This document shows positions 49,913 to 60,045 of a stretch of 64,000 bases of DNA, piece after piece. How positions within the stretch are numbered: position 1 is the first letter of the stretch; every line of letters starts with the position of its first letter. Source of the stretch: Hepsetus odoe. Taxonomy: Eukaryota > Chordata > Actinopteri > Characiformes > Hepsetidae. The DNA is taken from positions 18,938,258 through 19,002,257 of the forward strand of contig CM029376.1 of NCBI GenBank assembly GCA_017165825.1, read 5' to 3'. The position numbers and the translations under genes are program-made. A model generated the notes under the pieces. The model made no database searches and had not been told where the DNA came from. It saw only the letters and a program-made list of their open reading frames with translations.

Positions 49913-50234
49913 TATGAACTACTAAATCAGCCGCCGGGGTCTCTTTTTGTCCTCCAACTGGCGCAGTCCTGTTGTTTGAAGAAAAAAAAAGACTGCATTG
50001 CATTTAGGGCAATTGTGTAGCAACAGCAGGATGAAGCGCCTGTGGATTTTCAGCAGTCTCTAGAAGTCTGCATTGTATGCCTCAATTTTGTTTGGACTGC
50101 CCACTTTCCATGTATAATTAACACTAATACAATGACTATTCTTTATGTCTGGGGATATGCATACATATAAACTGGGGCACGCTCTGAGTTTACAGTGTAT
50201 TTGTGCAAAATGTCTGCATTAATACTAGCCTGTA

Positions 50235-50460
50235 ATGAATCCTTCTCACTCTCTCACTCCAAGGACAATCAAATTTATATTCATGCTTATTTTTACTCCC
50301 TGCATCGCATGCTTGATACAGCAGATAATTAGCACTGTGAAGACTTCTGGCAGGCTGTTCTTCACTATCTCTAGCACTAAATTATCAGCACACGGGAAAG
50401 AGGATTTAATAGATTATCACCTGTCATTATTTGGAGGGATAATATTTCCAGCATGAGCAA
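50235..50460. promoter_or_regulatory. Candidate conserved noncoding element
   Basis: Repeat-free, with ACAATCAAATTTATATTCAT, GATACAGCAGATAATTAGCA, CTAAATTATCAGC and CCTGTCATTATTTGG. The AT-homeodomain motif density is high. A 73-codon frame passes through but is unrecognisable. Confidence 0.3.
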
Positions 50461-50689
50461 CTATCCAGGAAAAGAATGATATTATGGAGGTCTCAGAACT
50501 TTCAGATTTGAGCTGTTGAAATGTATAAACGTAGGTGCTGTAATACACATTGATCTGACTTGGCTGCTTAGCCAACTTTTCAAACATATAAACCCATTTA
50601 TAAAATAAACGCATTGGTACCCAGAGACCATTCTGTATTCCCACAAAGTGGGTCTTACACTACTTGCAATCAGAACACTCCTATTGTCA

Positions 50690-51190
50690 AGCGCAGGACT
50701 TCAGTCCTGCCGTGTCTTTACCTGAGTGACCTGAATAGCCTGGAACAAACCAAACGTTGAACCCTTCGCAGGCAGGGGCCATCCCTCCTGTAAAATCATA
50801 GGAGCCTTGAGCTCCAGCCCATAAAAGCCATGTCAGAGCATCAAAAGCTACACAAAAAGACACTTCCTGCTGAGATTTTACATTCTGTGCAGCGCAGGCT
50901 GCTGTACAAAGGAACTCAATTTTATTCTCATCGAGGCAAGATGCAATTAGTGCCTGATTTTTGCATGCAAATTGAATTACTTGTTTCCATGGGACCTCAA
51001 GACCTTGCAGACATAGGCTATTCCCCCCTGGTCCCCAAAGCAATGTGGGTCTGGCAGCATTAACATTTGATAAGAAGGGTCGTTTACAAGTCCCAGCTGC
51101 CTGTGAGACGCAGACAGTGACCTTTCAAACCACTGTAAATCTCAGACCTTTAAGATGTATGCTGCTCTTGTCTAGACCATCTGAAACTCC
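50690..51190. promoter_or_regulatory. Candidate conserved noncoding element
   Basis: Repeat-free block with GATTTTTGCATGCAAATTGA (octamer plus an inverted TGCATGCA), AACATTTGATAAGAAGGG and CCATAAAAGCCATGTCAG. Frames of 118 and 77 codons overlap on opposite strands, so neither is convincing as an exon. Confidence 0.3.
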
Positions 51191-51553
51191 CTTTATTTGA
51201 CCACCAAAGCACTGAGTTTCTTTTCTTTAGATAAGTGCCATAATAACATTACTTCTTGGGCAAATCCTCAGCAGGACCTGCCACTATACATATTTTTCAT
51301 AAGCTGTTATTTCTGTTGTGATGAATTTGGTGGTGAAACACTATTAGGTTACATGTTGAAAAAGTGTTTGTTTTCCGTTGTGCAATTGCCAGGGAATCTG
51401 TCTTTTTGTCAAGAAAAGGCTCACCTGGCAGATCCTATAAAGAGCATCAGGAAGGTTGTTGCAGTGATTGATTTTCATAACTGGCCAGTTGTAGATCATC
51501 CTGCAGTGAAACCAGTTTAATCTAATTTGAGTACATTGTAAAATGCCCTGCCC

Positions 51554-51601
<48 letters not shown>
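51554..51601. repeat. GA microsatellite
   Basis: Nearly pure GA run of about 48 bp with one AAA interruption near 51564. It stops abruptly at 51601, where an exact piece of Tn5 mosaic-end sequence begins. Confidence 0.97.
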
Positions 51602-51603
<2 letters not shown>

Positions 51604-51618
51604 GTCTCTTATACACAT
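51602..51618 (-). other. Probable Tn5/Nextera mosaic-end remnant (assembly artefact)
   Basis: CTGTCTCTTATACACAT matches 17 of the 19 bases of the hyperactive Tn5 mosaic end used in tagmentation libraries (that end continues CT; here GT follows). On the minus strand the match reads ATGTGTATAAGAGACAG. An exact 17-mer is very unlikely in 64 kb by chance. It sits at the edge of a GA microsatellite, where read-through and gap closing are error-prone, so an untrimmed adapter at a join is the simplest reading. Confidence 0.75.
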
Positions 51619-54539
51619 GTCAACATGTGATGGGGGATAGGAATAAGCCTAAAACCAAGGCTGGAAATAGCATCCAGACCCAGAGTTTTAAAATTTAAGG
51701 AAATAATGTAAGCTATGCTGTCATCAGTTTTAATCCAAATAGGTGTCTAAAATACACTTTTATTGTAAGCTCACTTTATGAGCCGGGTTTATCCAAAGTC
51801 TAAAATATAAACAGTATAAAACCTATTGTGGCATGGGACCCTGAGAATGTGCACATTTAAAGAATAATGCAACATGAAGGATGCTGTGTTTGTTGCTATG
51901 GGCATGTATTGATACAATAGTCACCTGGAGATGCCTTTGATTTTTACAATAGTCTGAGTAATGACAACAATGAACTTGACACCATGAAAGCTATTTGCTG
52001 AAAATCAAACTTGCTAAAACTAGTTATAGAGTGATTGAATGTTTGCACTTTTTGTTATGGATTGACATGGCAAATAACTGCAACATTTGATGGAGCGAAT
52101 TGATATCTTGCTGCCGAGAATCTGTGTTGGTGGGGCATCTCTCTGGCTCCACCTGCACCGAGCTGAATCAGTGTGTGGTGAGAATTCTGGAGCCGAACGT
52201 GTGAATTTCACACACTCTGTGCGTCAGACAAAGAACACCCGGGTTATGACATCAGCAGTCTTCCTCCCACTGAAACTGTCAGAGCTATGAAGTGTAAAGG
52301 CTTCCTATTTTGCTTTTCGATGCCTTTACCCTCACAATTGCTCACAATATAGAAATCTTTATATCACCATTCAGGAAGCAGTTTCTCTAATTCATGGTTA
52401 CTGAAGCAGCAAGCCATGTGGTTCATGCCAAAAGGATTCAGTGTTGCTAAATTATGTTTTGTGGCAGGAACCCACACTTTTGTCTTAGTTGTAAAAATGT
52501 CACATTTCCTACTGCTGCGTTTCCTTTTAAACACAAGATTAGAAACCGAGTGTACTGTAAAAAGAGCACGCCTGCCAGCTGGCCCAGTTTCTTTAAACCA
52601 ATCCAGTGTTCCATTGGAACATATTATGTCCAATCCAGCAGTTACGCTCCTGTATTTGAATCCATCAGAAATTTACATAGTGTTGTATTATCTTCCACCA
52701 TTGCCTCGATTGCCTTCATGGAGACATATTGATTACTTTTTACCATGTCATCAACCTTGAGCAGTGAGTTTGAATTAGTTTGTATCCATGAAAGGATGTA
52801 TCCGGTCCAGTTACATGGCCTGTTCAAATCGGGCCAGTATGAAAATAAATTGAAGCTGGTAGCATGACTTGCCAGCTTTCCATTTGAAAATGAAGGAATT
52901 TTTCCTTCCTTTCCCAGAGGGATTTGACTGTGATTGAAAACTGGAAAATGTGAGATCTTGCTGACTGCACAGTCATTGTTGCCAACTATATTCAACATTT
53001 GGCTGTAAATCAACATTTCATTAAAAAATAATTTTTTATATTTTTAAGCATCAGCTGGCAATTACATTATGTCAAAAATGATTGAAAAATGTAGCAAAAA
53101 TAATTAAGGGAAAAACACACTTAAGTTTCAATCTTATCAAATGTAATAGTGTTTTTTATTTCAAGTTATTTCAGGCAGGCTCTACCATTCAACTTACTCA
53201 TGTAAAAACAGCTGATGCTTTCATTAGAAACTTTAAAAATGAACAAAAATGGAAATATAAGGTTCTGATAGTGACACTTTATAAAAATGGTTCAATCTGG
53301 CCTTACCATCACATATACTATTTGTTTACGTGTTTTAGCCATGTGGACTGAAGCATTTGAACTATTGCTTAAGCAATTGCTTTGATTGCTCAGAAGCTTC
53401 TATGTTTCACTTTTTTACATCTTTTTCATTCTTGAGCCATGTTGATTTTACCTTGTCTGATGCCAGACCCACTTATTGTACCCAGCTCCTGGAGGAGAGT
53501 CTTGGGTCTGCTGCCAAACATATGACTGTTACTATGACATATTTGCTGTTCCCTCTCTGTTGCCTGTGGTGGTGTTATTGGACTGAGCGCCACAAGGACA
53601 AAGTAAGAACCAAAGGATTTGTCCAACAAGCTTCAAACACACAGCTTGCAGTAGCACCACTGGGGTCCTAGCAATGAGTTAAAGCCAGAATTTGGTTTGA
53701 AAATACACAGAATGTGTTGAGATATGAAGAGTTCCTAAAAGATTTGTCACAGCTACAAAGAAAGAATGAAAATGAAGAATTTGAGAAATACGATTGCATA
53801 TACATAAAGAAAGATATAAAAATTAAATCATATTTTAAATTGATTGGCTTCATGGGAAGCAGCCAGTTGCTCATTTCAAATGCTTTACTTACAGTGGATG
53901 GCATTGCACATCAAAGGAAAAGTGTTCTACAGAGTGGGATAGATAAGACTAATGGGAATAGTATGATATATGAGACTCGATAGGTGCGATGAAGGGGGAT
54001 TTGGAAGGGATATGGCTAGATAGTGACACGACATAATCTGTTCCCCTTCATATCAGGCCTGTAGTGCTCTAAGCCTGATCTGATGGGCAGCAGTGCTCAG
54101 GGACCAGTGCATGCTACAGATCAGAACCCCCAGCTGTGTGGATGACGCGGGAGCCTGTCTGACACAGTGCAGAGATGAATGTAATCACCTTGTCATAAAG
54201 CAGCAATAAGGGGAATACAAGCAGTCATCTGCTCAGAGCTCTGCCTGCAGCTCTCTAAGAGGCTTTGAATTGTTTGCTGCATGGCAAATTTGACATAAAA
54301 TGCCAAAAAAAAGAGAAACAACCCACTGAAGTTAAAAAAAAAAGGAGAAAAATTTTACATCCCTGAAGGAACGGAGATCTTTGGAGATTTTTTCTCCAGT
54401 CAGTTTTTGGTAGATATACTGCAAGCACAAGATTGTATTGTGCTACTGGTAGATCCTGTCCCTCCTTAATGACAGTGCAGTAATGAGTGGTCAGTTCTCC
54501 CTTGCTAGTCCTTAAGCTGAATGATTGAGGGAAACCAAG
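51619..54539. other. Unique noncoding sequence within the repeat-poor block
   Basis: No gene or transposon recognised. Frames of 114 and 124 codons at 52416-53016 overlap on opposite strands and have no domain. Confidence 0.5.
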
Positions 54540-55480
54540 GCCAAAGCTCTCTGAAATATCTCTCACTAGTGGATGAAGAGGAGGAGAAAGAGGAGGAGGA
54601 GAGGATGCTCAGCTTCGGCTCCCTGGGCAACGCTGCCAGAGCCATGGCTCGGCTCAACGAGCCTTGTGTGCCAGCCCCTCTTTCCGACTTGAAGCTTCTC
54701 CGACCACAGCGAGGCCAATTAGGGGTGTGCTCATGAAAGAGCAGCAATTATTCTTTCGCACGACATGCATGGCTCCTGCGTTCCACCCATTATTATCTCC
54801 TGGCTCCCCCTCTGCGAGGAGCTGGCAAACCGTTCACGCATCCCCACTCCTGCGAGCTTCGCTGAGCCGGCCTGTCCAAAGCTGCAACCTCACACCGACA
54901 AGGCCGAGGCACGGGGAGCTAAAATAGGGCACGGAATAAAAGCATGGTGAGCAAGTGATTAGGGAAGAACTGCAGAGAAGAAAGTGCTGGTTTCAATCAC
55001 AGCCCCCTGCTTACTCGCCAAAGATGTCTCATACGAATGCTCGGTAATTGTTTGTCTAATGTCAAGGCACAAAAGTATCAGTGTGTTGGAGGGGTCAAGG
55101 AAGTGGGCCTCAAATTAGGCACTGCTGTTCTAATCCAAAGTTGGAGGTGTTCAGTGGTGCCCATTAGCATGACACACACTGAACACTATGTAAATCACCT
55201 CTAAAGGAGCCCTAGAGAAAAGCTATCATTAAAACAAGCCATGAATAGATATTGCATTGAGAGAAGACCCATAATAAGCTTTGTCCAGGCTTGCACATTA
55301 CTGTGGATGGATAATCACTCTAGCAATTATAAGCCACCGAAGATGGTTCTCTAGCACTGCACTGGGAGCCCTATCTGCCACAGGCACCAGCTCCCCGTAG
55401 CCCCTGTTTTCTATAAAGTCATATAAGCAGACAGCTCAGGGGCTAGTGATGGAAACCCCTTGTGATGGTAGAGCTTTGGG
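54540..55480. promoter_or_regulatory. Candidate conserved noncoding cluster
   Basis: About 0.9 kb of repeat-free sequence with a GGA-rich stretch (54575-54606), AGGCCAATTAGGGGTGTGCT, GAGCAGCAATTATTCTTTC, CTCGGTAATTGTTTGTC and TAGCAATTATAAGCC. The frame at 54521-54736 has an acidic run from the GGA repeat and no domain. ATTA/AATT motifs recur. Conservation is inferred only. Confidence 0.33.
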
Positions 55481-55599
55481 AAATGTAAAATATCTTGTTA
55501 ATGCAAGATGAGCCTCTGCAAATCAATCAGATGTAATACAGTTCATAGGTAGAACCAGGTTATTTAATGAAGCAAGCATCATTGTGCATGAGTTTGAAG

Positions 55600-56290
55600 T
55601 TTCATTTTTTGACTCCAGTGAGATTTCACCTCATGGCTGAAATCAAGAAACCCTTGTGTCATTTCCTTGTGTACTCCATCCTCCCTCTTTTTCAGAACGG
55701 TGTTCACTCCCTTGACATTCAGCTTTAAGTATTGCTGTAAAATGAAGTAACTGGATGTGAGACAATCCCCAGTTTGAGTGTGATTCTGAAATCACACTCT
55801 TCACTGTGACCTTTGAGGTTCAATTCTTTTTTCTTCTTCTCTGAGGCAATAGAGGAGCCACTCTGTGATATTACTAGGGAGGCATAAGGATAATAAAGGA
55901 AATTTTGATGGGGGCGCATCGCTGTCTTTCTTCTCTCTTGTGACACAGTGGAAAAAAAAAGTTTCATGACTGAGCAATTCGCTCCTTTCATCTGGGACCG
56001 ACACATCTTGCTGGCTTTTAGTTCGTGATCAGTACACTCCCCCTCTGGCTGCGAGCTCAGTCCCAGAGAGGCGACGGTGGACTCGTCAGCTCTGCAGTTA
56101 TACACCCACACACTCTAACCTCTTTGACCTGTTTGAGGCGCCATTCCATTGAGACGCTTCTTGTCGAGAAGAGTTGAGCACTGTCCACTGATTCTGACCC
56201 CGAAACCCAATCATAGACAACAGAAAACAACAAAACATTCCCAGGGCTGTCATTTACAATAGACACACAACCACAGGAGCTTGTTTTACA
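55600..56290. promoter_or_regulatory. Candidate conserved noncoding sequence
   Basis: Repeat-free, with GACTCCAGTGAGATTTCACC, GGACCGACACATCTTGCTGG and GGCGACGGTGGACTCGTCAG. The 128-codon minus-strand frame (55725-56111) has no domain and overlaps another frame. Confidence 0.28.
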
Positions 56291-56552
56291 ACACTGTCGT
56301 GATAATCAATAAGTGACTCGCCAGCTCCAAGGTCCTGCTGCGGTGCATTTCCCACTCACTTGCTCTCTTTCTTGCTCTGTTTTTCTGTCTTCATCTCGAT
56401 CCCATCCTTGATGCCTCTTGCCAGTTCCAGAGAGAGAGTGTGTTCTCAAATAAATTGATTTGATGGTATTGCTGATGCCAGATTACATGAAAAGGCCCAG
56501 TGGAAGCTGTCATGGAGGAACCAATCAATCACTTGTGCTGCCACTGTATGCA

Positions 56553-56564
56553 CCCCCCCCCCCC
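56553..56564. repeat. Run of 12 C
   Basis: Homopolymer C run followed by ACACCCC; prone to length errors. Confidence 0.95.
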
Positions 56565-56699
56565 ACACCCCACTGCAACAATGTCCTACTTAAATAATAG
56601 TTTATTAGAGAGACTAATCTACTTCAGCAGGCCTGTGCTGCACTCTGATGTGAAACGATGGAAGACAGTCACCAGCGATAGCACCACAAGATGAATAGC

Positions 56700-57240
56700 T
56701 TTAAAAGCTCAGATAAGAGAGACATCGTCAAATAAGTCACAGCCACCTCGCCGACACAAAATAGAGCAGCATCCGACCAGGGCTGTCACAACACTACTCA
56801 AATAAATTGATGCCTGCTCCATCCAATGGTGCTGCTAATTGTATCTTCTTTTACCTGAAAGGTTTTGTCAGCGCACATCTGTCATGTATGACATGTGTGA
56901 AATGACAGTCCTCCAGGTTGTTGGGAGAGGAAGATGCCGGGTCAGGGACTCCCTGGCACGCTGACAAGGCACGGTGCTCACACCCAACCATCACTTCATT
57001 AATCCCTGCCTAGCACGGAAATCCCTGCGGCTGCTTGCTTAAGCCCAAGTGTGTTTATTTTGCATTGTTGTTGGAGTCTAAGTGGGACAGATTTCTCAGG
57101 CCCGCTGCCTCAAAGCTTTGATCCTGCTCTGGCTGCTGATGCAGGGCTTTGAAAGCACTCTTGTCAAAATCCTACAGGCTCCAAATTTTCATCCAGTATG
57201 CTGGAAGTGAACAAGAGACAAGTGAATAAGAGAAGCCTTG
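56700..57240. promoter_or_regulatory. Candidate conserved noncoding element with TGTCA motifs
   Basis: Repeat-free. It contains CAAATAAATTGATGCCTG, GGTGCTGCTAATTGTATC, a short perfect palindrome TGTCATGTATGACA (56880-56893) followed by AATGACAGTC, and CACTTCATTAATCCCTGC. TGACA/TGACAG matches the TALE (MEIS/PBX) core. No coding potential. Confidence 0.35.
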
Positions 57241-57674
57241 TGCAGATCAGATCTCCTTCCCATCATTATTAGAGAGGACCAAAAACAAAAGACAACTATG
57301 GAAAACATAAGGTAACTTAAAAAAAATGTGCCATTATTTCCCACTCCCATTACCATTCTGTTTATTTCTCATTTAGAGCACCTGTATTAATTCCTTAATT
57401 CTTCATGTGCTTAGTGATGTCTGCTAAAGTAGAACGCTTAAAAATGTGTATGACTATGCCTGGGAACAGATGGGATGGGATGTTGCCCCACTGTTAAATT
57501 CTCCAATTTATAACAAATTCATATAAGTTAAAATGGACAGTGACATCAGGGATCAAATCAATAATTTTGAGGACCTGAAAGTATATGAAATGCTGGATTC
57601 CAAAAGGCTGTATGTCCATTTTTAATGATTTTGCATATGAGATTTTGAAAAGAATAACAGCTGATGAAAAAATG
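57241..57674. other. Unique noncoding sequence
   Basis: No gene or repeat recognised up to the LINE edge. Confidence 0.5.
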
Positions 57675-58610
57675 CGGATCGACCATCTCCATTTCTTCCA
57701 GTCCTCTGCATCTTCCTCCTTCAAACCTGCCACCTGCATGTCCTCTCTCACCACGTCCATAAACCTCCTCTTTGGTCTTCCTCTTTTCCTCTTACCTCAG
57801 CTCCATCTTCAACATCCTCCTTCCAATATAATCCTCGTCGCTCCTCTGGACATGTCCAAACCACGCAAGCTTGCTTCTCTAACTTTGTCTTCAAAACGTG
57901 TAACCTGAGCTGTCCCGCTAATATACTAATTTCTAATCCTGTCCATCCTCATCACACCCAATGAAAATCTCAGCATCTTTAACTCTGACAACTCCAGCTC
58001 TGCCTCCTGTCTTTTCATCAGTGTCACTGTCTCCAACCCATACAACATAGCTGGTCTCACTACTATCCTGTAAACTTTCCCTTTGACTCTTGCTGTTAGC
58101 TGTCTGTTACAAATTACTACAGCCACTCTTCTCCACCCATTCCAACCTGCCAGCACTCTCTTGCCGTTAATCTGAACTGTTGATCCCCAGTATTTAAACT
58201 CCTCAACCTTATCACCTCTACTCCCTAAGCACTCCACTTTCCTCTCTTTAATTCACACTCATGAATTCTGTTTTTGACCTACTCACTTTCATTCCTCTCC
58301 TCTCTTGAACATATTTCCACCTCTCCAGGTTCTCTTCGAGCTGCTCCCTACTCTCATTGCAGATCACAATATCATCAACAAACATCATCGTCCACGGAGA
58401 CTCCTGTCTAAACTCGTCCGTCAACCTGTCCATTACTATTGTAAACAAGAATGGGCTCAGCGCTGATCCCTGATGTAATCCAACCTCTACCTTAAATGCA
58501 TCTGTCACTATCACTGCAGATCTAACCACTGTCACACTGCCGGTATACATATGCTGAACTACTCTCACATACTTCTCTGTCACTCCTGACTTCCTGACAG
58601 CCTCTCCATT
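57675..58610 (-). mobile_element. RTE-like LINE fragment (3' part), minus strand
   Basis: The minus strand carries the C-terminal half of a non-LTR reverse transcriptase. Only about 0.9 kb of the element remains, against roughly 3 kb for complete fish RTE-type LINEs. The 5' side ends where a V-SINE is inserted, and the 3' side stops near 57675 without a recognisable tail. Protein order and motifs resemble the RTE clade rather than L1 or L2; this assignment is from recognition, not a search. Confidence 0.8.
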
Positions 58611-58613
58611 CAT
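57675..58613 (-). pseudogene. Reverse transcriptase pseudogene (RTE-like LINE)
   Basis: The first frame (58613 down to 58248) carries GLHQGSALSPFLF, the palm-domain motif, and the catalytic FVDD at 58371-58382, followed by ERRGMKVSRSKTEFMSVN. A stop near 58248 and a frame change separate it from the next frame (58237 down to 57926). That frame has VEEFKYWGSTVQ, KGKVYRIVVRPAMLYGLE and ELKMLRFSLGVMRMDRIRN, the thumb and C-terminal region of such proteins. After another stop, a third frame holds VREDMQVAGLKEEDAEDW. The catalytic aspartates survive, but with at least two stops, one frameshift and no N-terminal endonuclease it cannot make enzyme. Confidence 0.85.
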
Positions 58614-58812
58614 TTACATTTACATTTGCGGCATTTAGCAGATGCTCTTATCCAGAGCAACTTCCATGTCCTAATTACAGGGACAGATCCCCTGGAGCAA
58701 CTCAGGGTTAAGGGTCTTGCTCAGGGACCCAGTGGTGGTTGTGCTAGAGGTGGGAAATGACATCTTGAGCCATAGGTCCATAGGCAAGTATCTTACCACT
58801 AGATCACCACCC
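58611..58812 (-). mobile_element. V-SINE-like element at the LINE's 5' edge
   Basis: Minus strand, bounded by a 7-bp direct repeat CTCCATT (58604-58610 and 58813-58819). On the minus strand it reads GTGGTGATCTAGTGGTAAGA, then a region where the B box is destroyed, GGTCCCTGAGCAAGACCCTT, TTGCTCCAGGGGATCTGTCC, and a tail GGATAAGAGCATCTGCTAAA with AATGTAAATG. Its direct repeat overlaps LINE sequence, so it landed in or at the end of the LINE and is the younger of the two. Confidence 0.9.
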
Positions 58813-58819
58813 CTCCATT

Positions 58820-59037
58820 TCTGCGATTTTGCCATTCTTCTCAGTCATAATGTATTACTGTTTTTTTCATATAAAGTATTTTCCCATCAATACTGTGTTC
58901 ACCATTAAGTGAATATTTTAACCATATCATCATTTTTGTGGATATTTTTCCAAGCTTTATAAACTGGAATGCTAATTGGATTTAAGACGATCAGGTGATA
59001 TGAATTTGTGGAATGAGGGAGGGTGTGACCTAAAGTA
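58820..59037. other. AT-rich sequence, possibly subterminal part of the Tc1 element
   Basis: The last 80 bases (GGATTTAAGACGATCAGGTG, GAATGAGGGAGGGTGTGACC) resemble sequence often found outside the transposase of this Tc1 family, so the element may begin further left than 59038. Not certain. Confidence 0.35.
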
Positions 59038-59074
59038 TCAAGGTGTGCAATTATTATGCAGCTTCTTTTCCTCA

Positions 59075-59862
59075 GGTTAAATGGGCAAAATAAGAGATAG
59101 ACTCTGAAAAAGTCAAATATTGTAAAAAGAGGGATTCAGCATTCTTGAAATTGCTAAAATATTTGAGGGTGATCACAAAACCATCAAATGGATTTTTTCA
59201 AATATTCAACAGAGTCATAGAAAAAAAGGTACAAATGAACTGCCAAAGATTTAAGAAGACTCGTGAAGCCATGATCCTCCAGTCATATTTCAGAACTGCA
59301 GCCTTTTGTGTCCAGAAGTACAAGGTGTTCAGTGCTCAGAGACATGACCAAGGTAAGGGAGGCTGAAACCTTACGCCCACTGAACAAGACACATAGGCTG
59401 AAATATTAAGACCGGGCAAAGAAATATCTCAAGACAGATTTTAAAGGATTTATAGACTAATGAGCTGAGAGTGACTCTTGACGGACCAGATGGACAGGCC
59501 CATAGCTGGATCAGTAACAGGCACAGAGCTCCACTTCCACTCAGACACCAGCAAGGTAGAGTTGGGGTACTGGTATGGGCTGATATTATTAAAGATGAGC
59601 TAGCTGGAACTTTGGAGTTTGAAGATGGACTCAAAATCAACTTGCAAACCTACTTTCAGTTTTTAGAAGACACTTTCTTCAAGCAGTGGTTCAGGAAAAA
59701 GTCTGCATCTTTCAAGCGGACCATGCTTTTTATGCAGGACAATGTTCCATCTCATGCATGGAAAGCCAGTAAAGGCTTTAAATATGAAAGAATAATGACA
59801 TGGCCCCCCCTCCTCACCTGACCTAAACCCTATTGAGAACTTGTGGCCCTTCTTAAACTATT
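59075..59862 (+). pseudogene. Tc1-type transposase pseudogene
   Basis: Recognisable in order: an N-terminal helix-turn-helix region (59075-59240, with AAAATATTTGAGGGTGATCA), the catalytic domain (59440-59820) with TLDGPDGQAHSWI, FLEDTFFKQWF and LFMQDNVPSHA, and the PDLNPIENLW block (59808-59846). A TAG (59453-59455) replaces the Trp expected two codons before the first catalytic Asp, and that Asp codon itself reads AAT (Asn, 59459-59461). The second Asp is intact (59738-59740). A one-base shift in the C-run at about 59803-59809 puts the final Glu (59835-59837) out of frame. The C-terminus is missing. Inactive beyond doubt. Confidence 0.9.
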
Positions 59863-59988
59863 GACTTATAATTGTGCTCATGTGTTTCCCTGAGAATGTT
59901 CACGCTCACATTTTCATTGTAAAACTTTCAGGTTTCAGAGTTTTTAACATTTTGGATTGACTGATAGCACTGCTGTAACGGTCTGGCG

Positions 59989-60002
59989 CCAGTAGAGGGC
60001 GC
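59989..60002 (+). promoter_or_regulatory. CTCF-consensus site inside the solo LTR
   Basis: CCAGTAGAGGGCGC matches all 14 positions of the published CTCF core CCASYAGRKGGCRS. It lies 16 bases from the LTR's left end. Binding is inference. Confidence 0.5.
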
Positions 60003-60016
60003 CCTGCTCTGATTGT

Positions 60017-60045
60017 GCACACCTGGGCTTGGGTGCCAGGTGTGC
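60017..60045. repeat. Perfect 10-bp inverted repeat in the LTR
   Basis: GCACACCTGG and CCAGGTGTGC pair around a 9-base loop. Each arm carries an E2-box (CACCTG/CAGGTG), the kind bound by ZEB/SNAI-type or bHLH factors. Confidence 0.85.

Noticed and set aside
51602..51618. Natural Tn5/IS50 insertion
   Set aside because: Only the engineered mosaic-end part is present, with no IS50 sequence and no 9-bp duplication. A library adapter remnant is simpler.
54521..54736. Possible exon with an acidic run (DEEEEKEEEE)
   Set aside because: The acidic run is the product of a GGA-rich simple repeat. No domain follows, and the opposite strand is also open with a serine run.
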